Origin: Lachnospiraceae bacterium
GTDB taxonomy: Bacteria > Bacillota > Clostridia > Lachnospirales > Lachnospiraceae
Assembly (NCBI GenBank): GCA_024687205.1
Contig: JAILES010000094.1
Coordinates: 23,528-87,527, forward strand
DNA: 64,000 bases
Reading direction: 5' to 3'
Part shown: piece by piece, positions 41,897-49,971 of the stretch
Layout: every line of letters begins with the position of its first letter
Position numbering within the stretch: position 1 is the first letter of the stretch
Program-made: the position numbers and the translations under genes
Notes under the pieces: generated by a model
What the model was told of the DNA's origin: nothing
Seen by the model: the letters and a program-made list of their open reading frames with translations, nothing else
The model's database searches: none

Positions 41897-43293
41897 AAAA
41901 TACTAAGACGAAAAAAGTGATAATGATAACGGCAGCTGTGATTATACTCATAGCTGTCGTTGTTTATATGATAACAGCTTCTTCACAGCCATATTCGGGA
42001 GCGGAATGGAAGGAAAAGGAGATAAGTCTAAATGATAGGACCATCATGCTGAGGAACAAAAAGATAAGCATAAAAGAAAAAGGAAAAGCTACATGGAACA
42101 GTCCAAAAGAATATAAGGTTGAGGATGTTCTTATGGCGGATATCGACAGTGACGGATCAGAAGAAATGACAGTGCTTCTCTGGAAAAGAGGAAAGTACGG
42201 TAATTCAAAGCCCCTTTGGGAAAAAGATAAGAAAGAAGATAAGTTCTGGTCACAGCACATCTTTATTTATGAGATAAACGAAAAAGGCGAAGCCGTGTCG
42301 AAATGGTTTGCATCAGACCTTGGTATGCAGGTAAAGCGTATGGCTTATACAGGGGATAAAAAGCCGATACTCCTGACAGAGGATACAAAGGGCAACAGCA
42401 GCGCCTGGATATGGGCATCCTGGGGAATGACAAATGTTGAGAACAACGTGAGCTTTGTGGTATACGGAGACAATATAATACATAAAGAAATGCTTGAAAA
42501 TGCAGCCGGATATGACAGGCTTTATGAAGATGTTAAAACTAAGATAAGTGAGGCTGATATAGCAGCACTTAATGCGGAAACCGTATTGGTAGATAAAGAA
42601 TCCGCGGTAAGCGGATATCCGCAGTTCGGCTCGCCTATTGCGGTAGGTGAAGCACTGCGGGATGCGGGATTCTCACTTATATGCTGTGCCAACAATCATG
42701 CAATGGATAAAGGCATATACGGTATAGATACCACGGCGGATTTTTATGAAGCCAACGACATGACTTATGTGGGCATACAGAAAAGCAGCGAGAAGGAATA
42801 TGTTCCGTATAAGATCATAAACTGTCATGGCAGCAGTTTCGCAGTGTTTGCATATACCGAACACACCAACGGTTTTGATCCAAGGGATAAGTATCCTTAC
42901 GTTGTGCATTATTTTCCTGAAGAAGAAAAGCTTCGGGAAGAAATAAAAAAAGGAAAAGAAGCGGCCGATGCGGTGCTGGTGTTTGCTCACTGGGGTGAGG
43001 AATATGAAGCAGAACCAAATGAATACCAGAAGAAAACTGCTCAGATACTTGCGGACGCAGGCGCTGATGTGGTGATCGGCAGCCATCCCCATGTGGTACA
43101 GAAAACGGAAGTGATAAAGGGAGAAAAAGGAAATGACACGCTTGTTTGCTACAGCCTCGGGAACTTCAGGGCGATGCCCGGAAAAGACGAAAGAAGCAAG
43201 ACAGGCTGCAGACTGGAATTTACCTTTGAACGCGGCATAGACGGTGTAAGCATGAAGAGTTATGAAACGGAAGAGATACCCGTGTTGCACTGA
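41893..43293 (+). CDS. CapA-family (PGA synthesis/ metallophosphatase-like) protein with N-terminal extra domain
   Basis: A 466-residue protein with one N-terminal transmembrane helix (VIMITAAVIILIAVVVYMI). Residues about 35-175 form a beta-rich domain containing DIDSDGSEEMTVLLW, an FG-GAP-like calcium-binding pattern. From about residue 180 the CapA fold appears: SFVVYGDNIIHKEML, ALNAETVLVD, CCANNHAMDKGIYGI, VFAHWGEEYE, DVVIGSHPHVVQKTE and YSLGNF. CapA proteins are linked to poly-gamma-glutamate or envelope polymers. GTG start overlaps the DUF3160 stop by 4 bases. Confidence 0.88.
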   Translation: MKNTKTKKVIMITAAVIILIAVVVYMITASSQPYSGAEWKEKEISLNDRTIMLRNKKISIKEKGKATWNSPKEYKVEDVLMADIDSDGSEEMTVLLWKRGKYGNSKPLWEKDKKEDKFWSQHIFIYEINEKGEAVSKWFASDLGMQVKRMAYTGDKKPILLTEDTKGNSSAWIWASWGMTNVENNVSFVVYGDNIIHKEMLENAAGYDRLYEDVKTKISEADIAALNAETVLVDKESAVSGYPQFGSPIAVGEALRDAGFSLICCANNHAMDKGIYGIDTTADFYEANDMTYVGIQKSSEKEYVPYKIINCHGSSFAVFAYTEHTNGFDPRDKYPYVVHYFPEEEKLREEIKKGKEAADAVLVFAHWGEEYEAEPNEYQKKTAQILADAGADVVIGSHPHVVQKTEVIKGEKGNDTLVCYSLGNFRAMPGKDERSKTGCRLEFTFERGIDGVSMKSYETEEIPVLH

Positions 43294-43338
43294 TAAGGTA
43301 AATGAGATAGAATTATTTTTTGAACGGAGGTGGCAGAT

Positions 43339-43599
43339 ATGACGGATGAAGAAAAACAGGTAAACGAACTGATAGATATGATAGACGGCAAGATGTCAAA
43401 CGGTGTGAGCAGGCTTTCCATAGGCTTTTCCGAAGACCTGTTCAGCGGTGTGAAAAGAGAAACGTATCATCACGGCAGATGTGATGTGGGAAGTCCCTGG
43501 GCAAAGGGAACGGTATCCAACTGTGACGTGATCGATGCGGATGAGGAAGACTACAGGAATAAAAGAGTCACGCTGAAGATAAGCAAAGGCATAGGTTGA
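43339..43599 (+). CDS. small conserved protein of unknown function
   Basis: An 86-residue soluble, acidic protein, not recognised. Notable features are SNGVSRLSIGFSEDL and HHGRCDVGSPWAKG, with one Cys in each of CDVGSPW and SNCDVIDA. ATG 43339 lies 9 bases after GGAGG; GTG 43330 is too close to it. It precedes the response regulator by 6 bases and is probably co-transcribed with it. Confidence 0.65.
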   Translation: MTDEEKQVNELIDMIDGKMSNGVSRLSIGFSEDLFSGVKRETYHHGRCDVGSPWAKGTVSNCDVIDADEEDYRNKRVTLKISKGIG

Positions 43600-43605
43600 T
43601 ATGAG

Positions 43606-44280
43606 ATGAATGTGATCCTGATTGTTGATGATGATGTGACAATAGGAAATATGCTGGAAGAAGCACTTAAGGATGAAGGCTATAAGGCGCTCAGGGCATA
43701 CTCGGGAACAGAAGCACTGATGGTGCTTGAAAAGGAAAAACCTGACCTGATACTTCTTGACCTTATGCTTCCCGGGCTCAGCGGAGAGGAACTCCTGCCG
43801 AGACTTTCCGGTATACCCGTTATAGTCCTCAGTGCCAAGACAGATATAGATAATAAAGTTAAGCTTCTTTATAACGGAGCCTGCGATTATATGACCAAGC
43901 CCTTTGTGATATCGGAGCTTCTTGCCAGGATAGCTGTGCAGTTAAGGATCTCTGCCGCAAAGGAACAGACTCCTGCCGGAGACAACAGCATCATAAGCGA
44001 AGGAGCTGTCAGCCTTGATACAGCGCTGCTTAAGCTTACGGCAAACGGTGGTGAGGCAACGCTGACACGTACGGAAGCAGCGATCCTTGCCATACTCATG
44101 CAGAATCCCGGAAGACCCTTAAGCCGCAGTACCATACTTGACAGGATAAGCGAGAACACACCTGACTGTACGGAAAGATCATTAAAACAGCATATAAGCA
44201 ATATACGTAAAAAACTTCAGGCCTTAGACGGCATCGACCATATAGAAGCCATCTATGGTATAGGTTTCAAATATATTTAA
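43606..44280 (+). CDS. OmpR-family response regulator (BceR-like)
   Basis: A 224-residue DNA-binding regulator. The receiver domain has ILIVDDDVTIG, the phospho-acceptor in DLILLDLMLPG (Asp about 52), SAKTD and the Lys of MTKPF. The C-terminal winged helix includes LTRTEAAILAILMQNPG and LKQHISNIRKKL, IEAIYGIGFKYI. It precedes an ABC transporter and its kinase is encoded at the far end of the module (48102), the arrangement seen in antimicrobial-peptide response modules. Its likely sites are the 11-bp repeats just after its stop. Confidence 0.93.
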   Translation: MNVILIVDDDVTIGNMLEEALKDEGYKALRAYSGTEALMVLEKEKPDLILLDLMLPGLSGEELLPRLSGIPVIVLSAKTDIDNKVKLLYNGACDYMTKPFVISELLARIAVQLRISAAKEQTPAGDNSIISEGAVSLDTALLKLTANGGEATLTRTEAAILAILMQNPGRPLSRSTILDRISENTPDCTERSLKQHISNIRKKLQALDGIDHIEAIYGIGFKYI

Positions 44281-44281
44281 A

Positions 44282-44335
44282 TCTTGACGAAATCTTGACG
44301 ATTCCCTGACCGCTTTCTTGACGGTCATGTATTAT
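44282..44335 (+). promoter_or_regulatory. direct-repeat operator and promoter of the ABC module
   Basis: TCTTGACG occurs at 44282, 44293 and 44316, with a degenerate copy CCCTGACC at 44304; the spacing is 11, 11 and 12 bases, i.e. one helical turn. The last copies overlap a -35-like CTGACC (44306-44311) placed 18 bases before TATTAT (44330-44335). This is the pattern of a response-regulator-activated promoter. Confidence 0.7.
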
Positions 44336-44372
44336 TATCCCTTTGTAAAAAGAAGAAAGGAAGGACGTTAAT

Positions 44373-45287
44373 ATGGAAACGATCTTTAAATGTGAAAAAC
44401 TCTGTAAGAAGTACGGACAGTTTACCGCACTTAATGAATTTGATATGGAGATCAGAAAGGGTGAGATATACGGCTTTGTGGGCAAGAACGGAGCAGGAAA
44501 AACAACACTGATACGTCTGCTCTGCGGATTGCAGCAGCCTACATCCGGAAGCTTCACCCTGATGGGAAAAGCAAACGATGATAAGGAAGTGTACCGCGAA
44601 CGCCGCAGGATGGGCGCTGTCGTGGAATCCCCCGCCATATTCAAGGATATGACAGCAAGGGATAATCTGGTACAGCAGTATCTGCTGCTGGGACTTCCCG
44701 ACATGAAGGGCATCGATGAACTGCTTAAGCTGGTGGGCCTTGATAATACCGGAAGAAAAAAGGCAAAGAATTTTTCCCTCGGAATGAAGCAGAGACTCGG
44801 GCTTGCCATAGCTCTTTGCGGACAGCCGGATTTTGTCATACTCGATGAGCCGACCAACGGTCTCGATCCCCAGGGAATAATAGAGATACGTGAACTGATA
44901 CTTAAACTCAACAGGGAGCAGGGTATCACTTTTCTTATCTCAAGCCATATACTTGATGAACTCTCACGTCTTGCCACCTGTTACGGCTTTATCGATAAAG
45001 GCCATATGGTAAGAGAGATGACGGCGGAAGAACTGCAAAAGGAATGCAGGAAATCCGTACGCATGAAGGTCAGCGATACAGGCGTACTTGCAAAGATAAT
45101 GGACGAAAAGGGCATCGAATACAAGATACTCGGTGAGGATACGGCAGATGTATATGCCGAGCTCAATTTCTCGGAAACGGCAGCAGAGTTTGCAAAAGAG
45201 AATTGTACGATATTCACGATGGAAGAGCATGACGAGAGTCTCGAAGCTTTCTATCTTGCACTTTTGGGAGGCGAAGAAAATGCTTAG
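44373..45287 (+). CDS. ABC transporter ATP-binding protein (BcrA/lantibiotic-protection type)
   Basis: A 304-residue NBD: Walker A FVGKNGAGKTT, signature FSLGMKQRLGLAIALCG, Walker B FVILDEPTNGLDPQG, switch ISSHILDELSR, and an 85-residue C-terminal extension, as in BcrA-like ATPases that export peptide antibiotics. Two permease genes follow, the first overlapping by 8 bases. AAGGAAGGACG precedes the ATG. Confidence 0.94.
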   Translation: METIFKCEKLCKKYGQFTALNEFDMEIRKGEIYGFVGKNGAGKTTLIRLLCGLQQPTSGSFTLMGKANDDKEVYRERRRMGAVVESPAIFKDMTARDNLVQQYLLLGLPDMKGIDELLKLVGLDNTGRKKAKNFSLGMKQRLGLAIALCGQPDFVILDEPTNGLDPQGIIEIRELILKLNREQGITFLISSHILDELSRLATCYGFIDKGHMVREMTAEELQKECRKSVRMKVSDTGVLAKIMDEKGIEYKILGEDTADVYAELNFSETAAEFAKENCTIFTMEEHDESLEAFYLALLGGEENA

Positions 45288-46050
45288 GATTTTTTATGCG
45301 GATTTAAGGAGCATGATCCGAAACAAAGGCTTTCTTTCCTGTATAGGCGGTATGGTAATGTATGTCGCAGGATTCACCGTTCTCATCACGATCATCCTCA
45401 AATGCTTCATGGGCGGGGGAATACTTGCGGCAGAAGAGATAATGGGTACTTATTCGGATGTGGCAGTTGTGTTCATAGCAGCAGCGGTGCTCATGACATT
45501 TAATATCGATTATTCGGACGGCATCATCCGAAACAAGATGATCTGCGGAGTAAAGAGAAGCGGGATCGCAATATCGGTCATAAGCTGCGGTTGCATCGCA
45601 GGAGCAGCATTGTGCATTACTTCCGTGGTAAGCAGCTGTATAATGTCACTCTTCTTTTCAACCGGCTTAGGTACGCTGACGGTGACTGAAACAGTGGACA
45701 GCATTCTGGTTTTAACCCTGGCTTCGATGGCAGTAGGAGCTTTCAGTACTTTTCTGATGGTACTTTTCGGCGGGACCAAGGGTACATATGTATCCGGATT
45801 GCTGATAGCTTTTATCTTTAAGCTGGCGGGAATGGAAGTAGCAGAGAAGCTGTATCCCGAACAGGGAGAATGCCTGCTCACGGGAACAAAACTGATGTTG
45901 TATCGTTTTTATGACCGTTTCGTGCCTTATGCACATTTCAGTTTTTACAGGAGATGGTCATTTACCGACTATCTTATCGGAAGCATGGCTTGCATCATCA
46001 TTTCTTATATTTTGTCGGTTCTGGTGATGAATAAGAAAGAGATAAAGTAA
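45280..46050 (+). CDS. ABC transporter permease subunit 1
   Basis: A 256-residue ABC-2-type permease with about six membrane spans (GMVMYVAGFTVLITIILKCF; VVFIAAAVLMTFNI; GCIAGAALCITSVVSSCIMSLFF; ILVLTLASMAVGAFSTFLMVLF; ACIIISYILSVLVM). The ATG at 45280 (MLRIFYADLRSMIRNKG) follows GGGAGGCG and lies within the end of the ATPase gene. Partner of the ATPase and of the next permease. Confidence 0.85.
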   Translation: MLRIFYADLRSMIRNKGFLSCIGGMVMYVAGFTVLITIILKCFMGGGILAAEEIMGTYSDVAVVFIAAAVLMTFNIDYSDGIIRNKMICGVKRSGIAISVISCGCIAGAALCITSVVSSCIMSLFFSTGLGTLTVTETVDSILVLTLASMAVGAFSTFLMVLFGGTKGTYVSGLLIAFIFKLAGMEVAEKLYPEQGECLLTGTKLMLYRFYDRFVPYAHFSFYRRWSFTDYLIGSMACIIISYILSVLVMNKKEIK

Positions 46051-46061
46051 CGGAGGATATC

Positions 46062-46799
46062 ATGAAGAATCTTTATAAAGCAACAATGTACAGGATCTTT
46101 AAGAATATATATTTTATCGGAGGCTGTGTGATAGCACTGGTTGTGACGCTGGCGGTCACCGGCGGTTTTTATACCTTTCCTTTTCTTGTGGAAAAGCCGG
46201 AGGAGTTGAGGATGATCTTTGTCGGAGCGGCAATGGTATTGTTTTTCAGCATGTTTCCTCCGCTGTTCATCAATCCCGATTATATCGATGGCTGCATACG
46301 TAACCGTATCATCGCAGGCTACAGCCAGAAGCAGGTGTATATAAGCCATGTTCTGGCACAGCTTTCCGCAATGACGATAATGTTCTTGTGCTATCTGATC
46401 GGAGGGATCATAGGAGGGGCTTCGCTCAACGCTTCAAGCCTTGCAACCGTGATCGTACTTTTTGTAGCCGTTATGTCATACACGGTACTGACTGCGACAG
46501 CTGCTTTTCGTTTAAAGAAGATAATTACGTCAATGCTGACTACAATGCTTCTCTTTAATCTCTGCTTTAACATGGTATTGTTCGGAAATGCTATCCTGTC
46601 CGTATTGAAAGATACAGCTTTTAAGATCGGTTCGGTGCTCTACAATGTTAATGCACTCGGACAGTGGTTCTGCCTGACGGGATTTGTGGATGACGGAGTC
46701 AATCCCGGAGCAGGCATACAGATACTCTTATCACTGATCGTGATAGCCGCAGCCCTGATATGGGGTTTGTCAGGTCTTGATAAAAGAGATCTGAACTAG
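46062..46799 (+). CDS. ABC transporter permease subunit 2
   Basis: A 245-residue protein, similar in layout to the preceding one (six spans; ATMYRIFKNIYFIGGCVIAL, FINPDYIDGCIRNRIIAGYS, AQLSAMTIMFLCYLIGGIIG, VIAAALIWGLSGL). The motif of an Asp-Gly-x-IRN after the second span (DYIDGCIRNR here; DYSDGIIRNK in subunit 1) is shared by the two permeases, supporting a common origin by duplication. Confidence 0.85.
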   Translation: MKNLYKATMYRIFKNIYFIGGCVIALVVTLAVTGGFYTFPFLVEKPEELRMIFVGAAMVLFFSMFPPLFINPDYIDGCIRNRIIAGYSQKQVYISHVLAQLSAMTIMFLCYLIGGIIGGASLNASSLATVIVLFVAVMSYTVLTATAAFRLKKIITSMLTTMLLFNLCFNMVLFGNAILSVLKDTAFKIGSVLYNVNALGQWFCLTGFVDDGVNPGAGIQILLSLIVIAAALIWGLSGLDKRDLN

Positions 46800-46810
46800 G
46801 GAGGAAAGTG

Positions 46811-48085
46811 ATGAAAAAAATACGTTTGGAAAGATGGATCTTTTTGGGGATACTGGTCATATATTTTGCTTCTCTCATGGTTATCAGAGCGGTCGCTGCC
46901 GGAATTACGGAGTCTCATATAGAAGGCATAGAGGAACTCGGAACTTCCTTAGATGAGCTCAAGATTCCTGCGGATGTGAAAGTAGTCGGGATAGGAGAAG
47001 CAACGCACGGAAACTGTGAGTTCCAGACAGCTAAGCTCCTGGTACTTAAGAAACTCGTTGAAGAGGGAAAGAGTCATGCCATAGCATTTGAGATGAGTGC
47101 AGGCGAGGCAGCGGCTTATAATGCTGCGATACATGAAAGCGGCAGCAATCTTGATGAACTGCTGGGAAAGACAGATTATCCGCTTTATGATACGGAACAG
47201 ATGCTGGAACTGCTGACCTGGATGAGGGAGTATAATCTTTCCCACGGCGAAGAGGAATCGCTGATGTTCTATGGCGTAGATATGCAGGGCGACCTTAAGG
47301 AGATAGCTTATCTTAACGGCTTCTGTCACGACAGGCCGGAGGGCTTCAGTGAGGAAGAAATTGATAAACTCAGTGTACTTGCTGCTGAAGAAGAACCCGA
47401 CACGGAAGCTGAAAGGGAGTTCTTTGACGGAATATACGCTAAGCTTTCATCTTATGAAGGATCTGAATACAGGGTAGCCGAAGGTGTGGCAAGAGCACTG
47501 CTGCAGTGGATCGATGCTCCCTCTTTCTCCGAAACTCCCGATGAATACGGAGAGTACAGGGACAGAAGTATGGCGGAGAACTTAAAAAGTTTTTATGAGA
47601 TTGAAGAAAAGAGAGGATATCCGCAGATACTCATAACCGCACATAACGGTCATGTGATGAAAGGTGATAACCTCGGTTACGGTGACAGGACAATGGGAAA
47701 CCGTATAAATGAGCTGTTTGAAGGAAGCTACTATTGCATAGGGACCGAGTTTTATAATACGGTCGTTAACATCCATACAGCCGGAACTTATGACGAAGCA
47801 TATAAAAGAGAAGACCATGAATACTGCTCCGAGGATGTGCTGGCATATCAGGCAAAGTATTTTGATGAGGGCAGTTACTGTCTGGATTTTGCATCGGTAA
47901 GCGAGAAGGACGGAAGGGTATATAAGCTGCTTCATACCCCGAACTTTACGGGAGCGGCCGGAGAGGGATATAATCTGTATATGGATCTGTATAAGACCTA
48001 CCGTGCCAAGCTGGTTGCCGCCGACCATTATGATGCTATGATCTATTATTATGAGACTACGCCGATAAGGGTAAGAAACTATTGA
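46811..48085 (+). CDS. erythromycin esterase-family protein, membrane-anchored
   Basis: A 424-residue protein with an N-terminal transmembrane anchor (WIFLGILVIYFASLMVIRAV). The EreA/EreB-type domain shows GIGEATHGNCEFQTAKL (Glu and His of the active site, about residues 60-68), FEMSAGEAAAYN, MFYGVDMQGDL, LITAHNGHV and GNRINELFEGSYYCIGTEF. Genuine macrolide esterases are cytosolic; this one is likely outside the membrane and its substrate is unknown. ATG 46811 preferred to GTG 46808 by spacing from GGGAGG. Located within the ABC / two-component module. Confidence 0.85.
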   Translation: MKKIRLERWIFLGILVIYFASLMVIRAVAAGITESHIEGIEELGTSLDELKIPADVKVVGIGEATHGNCEFQTAKLLVLKKLVEEGKSHAIAFEMSAGEAAAYNAAIHESGSNLDELLGKTDYPLYDTEQMLELLTWMREYNLSHGEEESLMFYGVDMQGDLKEIAYLNGFCHDRPEGFSEEEIDKLSVLAAEEEPDTEAEREFFDGIYAKLSSYEGSEYRVAEGVARALLQWIDAPSFSETPDEYGEYRDRSMAENLKSFYEIEEKRGYPQILITAHNGHVMKGDNLGYGDRTMGNRINELFEGSYYCIGTEFYNTVVNIHTAGTYDEAYKREDHEYCSEDVLAYQAKYFDEGSYCLDFASVSEKDGRVYKLLHTPNFTGAAGEGYNLYMDLYKTYRAKLVAADHYDAMIYYYETTPIRVRNY

Positions 48086-48101
48086 ATGAAAGGTTAAGAG
48101 A

Positions 48102-48980
48102 GTGAGATACCTGCTGCTGATAAGTATAGTTATCAATATCATTTTGCTGCTGAAGATACTGGCTCTTCGCAGTTCCGTTAAGGAACTGAAAAGGGATTTT
48201 TCCGAAAGAAAAGATCTGCGCAGCAATACGCTTATCGGCGTATCGAGCCGGGATAGGGAACTGCGTTCTCTTGCTTCCGAGATGAATGATACGCTGGAGG
48301 CTCTGCGTCTGGCCTATAATAAATATGATCAGGGGGATGCGGAGCTTAAGACGGCCATCACGAATATTGCCCACGATCTGCGTACACCGCTGACAGCGAT
48401 CTGCGGATATACCGAACTGGCCCTGAAAAAGGGAGATACGGATGAAACAGAGAAATATCTTGAGATAATCGCCGAGAGAGCAGGACATATGCGTAAGCTG
48501 ACAGAGGAACTGTTTGAGTATTCGGTCATCACAGGGGGAGAGGTGAGCGAAGAAAAACAGAAGCTTCAGATCGAACATGTCCTGGAGGATTGTATTATGA
48601 ACTTTTATCCCGCGCTGGAAGAACGCGGGATAAAACCCGTGGTGGATATCAGCGAAGAGCCTGTGGTAAGGGAGCTGTATCCTTCATATGTTGAGAGGAT
48701 ATTTTCAAATCTGGTAAACAATGCCCTGAAATACAGTGACGGAGATCTGGAAATATCACTTACGGAGCAGGGCTCATTCAGGATAGCAAATACGGCTTCG
48801 GCTCTTACAAATGTGGACGCCAATAAGCTTTTTGACAGATTCTTTACGGTGGAAACGGCAAGGAACGACAGTTCCCACGGTCTCGGACTTTCCATAGTAA
48901 AACTCTTTACCGAACGCATGAACTGCCCTCTCAGGGCATTTTATGAGAACGGAAAACTCGTGATAGAGATAGATTTCTGA
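48102..48980 (+). CDS. sensor histidine kinase of the ABC module
   Basis: A 292-residue kinase with a single N-terminal transmembrane helix (YLLLISIVINIILLLKILAL), no sensor domain, HisKA motif TNIAHDLRTPLTAICGY, N box NLVNNALKYS and G box SSHGLGLSIVKLF. The starting codon is GTG. Kinases lacking an outer sensor domain in such modules usually read the state of the ABC transporter. Its partner is most likely the regulator at 43606. Confidence 0.92.
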   Translation: MRYLLLISIVINIILLLKILALRSSVKELKRDFSERKDLRSNTLIGVSSRDRELRSLASEMNDTLEALRLAYNKYDQGDAELKTAITNIAHDLRTPLTAICGYTELALKKGDTDETEKYLEIIAERAGHMRKLTEELFEYSVITGGEVSEEKQKLQIEHVLEDCIMNFYPALEERGIKPVVDISEEPVVRELYPSYVERIFSNLVNNALKYSDGDLEISLTEQGSFRIANTASALTNVDANKLFDRFFTVETARNDSSHGLGLSIVKLFTERMNCPLRAFYENGKLVIEIDF

Positions 48981-48990
48981 TAAATTATCT

Positions 48991-49019
48991 TTGACATCTG
49001 CGGTATTTCATGCGATTAT
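48991..49019 (+). promoter_or_regulatory. candidate promoter for the isomerase-exporter chain
   Basis: TTGACA (48991-48996), 17 bases, GATTAT (49014-49019) with a TGC extension. The gap before ATG 49069 is about 45 bases and contains the SD GGAGAGGG. The -10 box is weak. Confidence 0.5.
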
Positions 49020-49068
49020 ATATAAGGGGAAGAAGCGGCGGACGTCGCAAAAGGAAAGGAGAGGGAAT

Positions 49069-49971
49069 ATGCAGATAGGTATAAGACTTCATGATACTAA
49101 AGAATGTCCATTTGAAGAACGTTTGAGAGTCATAAAGAGTCAGGGTTTTGAATGTGTTCAGATAGATCTGTCCAAGACCAGGGGAATACCTTTTGAAACA
49201 GGTATGCTTACACCGGGTTATGCCAAGTGGCTCGGCAGACAGTTCCAGAAAGCAGAGCTGGATATCGCAGTTCTCGGTAATTACCGTAATCTGTCTCATC
49301 CCGATCCTGTTAAGATCATCGAGATACAGTACAGCTACGCCGCAAGCTTAAGATTTGCCGCTCTTTGCGGTGCATGTGTGGTAGGTACCGAGTCGGGAAT
49401 ACCCGATGCCGATGAAAGATTCAGTAAGGAAGCCTGCAGGAATAAAGATGCACTGAACATTTTTATAAGAAATCTTCAGCCTGTTGTTAAGGCGGCGGAG
49501 AGCTGCGGTGTATCGCTTGCCATAGAACCTTCTTACAAGAGAGTGGTATGGAATGCAAAGACCGCGAGAGAGATGCTTGACAGAATAGGCTCGCCCAACT
49601 TAAGAATAATATTCGATCCTGTCAATCTTATCGATCCGGAGGTGCCCGAGGCAGCAGAGGAGACCATAGCTGAAGCCATGGAAATCCTTGAGCCTGAGAT
49701 AGAAGTGGTACATCTCAAGGACTATTTGATAGAAGACGGGACGCTGAAACCCATGGGCTGCGGTTTCGGCAATATGGATTATAAAGAGATAATCAGATTC
49801 GTGGAGGAGAAAAAACCTTTTATCCACACGATATTGGAAAATACGGATCCCATGACTGCTAAGCAGTCACGAAGAAAGATAATTGATATGGCCTATGAAG
49901 CCGGAGGTGAGGACATGAGGGGAGTTCCCGGAGGCCTCATAAAGGGCATAGGCGAAATGCCTCTGATATAA
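49069..49971 (+). CDS. sugar phosphate isomerase/epimerase (xylose isomerase-like TIM barrel)
   Basis: A 300-residue AP_endonuc_2-fold protein. Features: GIRLHDTKECPFEERLRVIKSQGFECVQIDLS at the N-terminus (in parts), GTESGIPDADERF, LAIEPSYKRVVWN (catalytic-type Glu), IIFDPVNLIDPE (Asp), VVHLKDYLIEDG (His, Asp), GFGNMDYKEI and HTILENTD (Glu). These metal ligands are intact. ATG 49069 follows GGAGAGGG. Its stop overlaps the exporter's ATG by a single base. Substrate unknown. Confidence 0.87.
   Translation: MQIGIRLHDTKECPFEERLRVIKSQGFECVQIDLSKTRGIPFETGMLTPGYAKWLGRQFQKAELDIAVLGNYRNLSHPDPVKIIEIQYSYAASLRFAALCGACVVGTESGIPDADERFSKEACRNKDALNIFIRNLQPVVKAAESCGVSLAIEPSYKRVVWNAKTAREMLDRIGSPNLRIIFDPVNLIDPEVPEAAEETIAEAMEILEPEIEVVHLKDYLIEDGTLKPMGCGFGNMDYKEIIRFVEEKKPFIHTILENTDPMTAKQSRRKIIDMAYEAGGEDMRGVPGGLIKGIGEMPLI

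Noticed and set aside
47582..48226. Minus-strand open frame of 214 codons across the esterase and kinase genes
   Set aside because: Overlaps two well-recognised forward genes and has the composition of a reverse-frame shadow.
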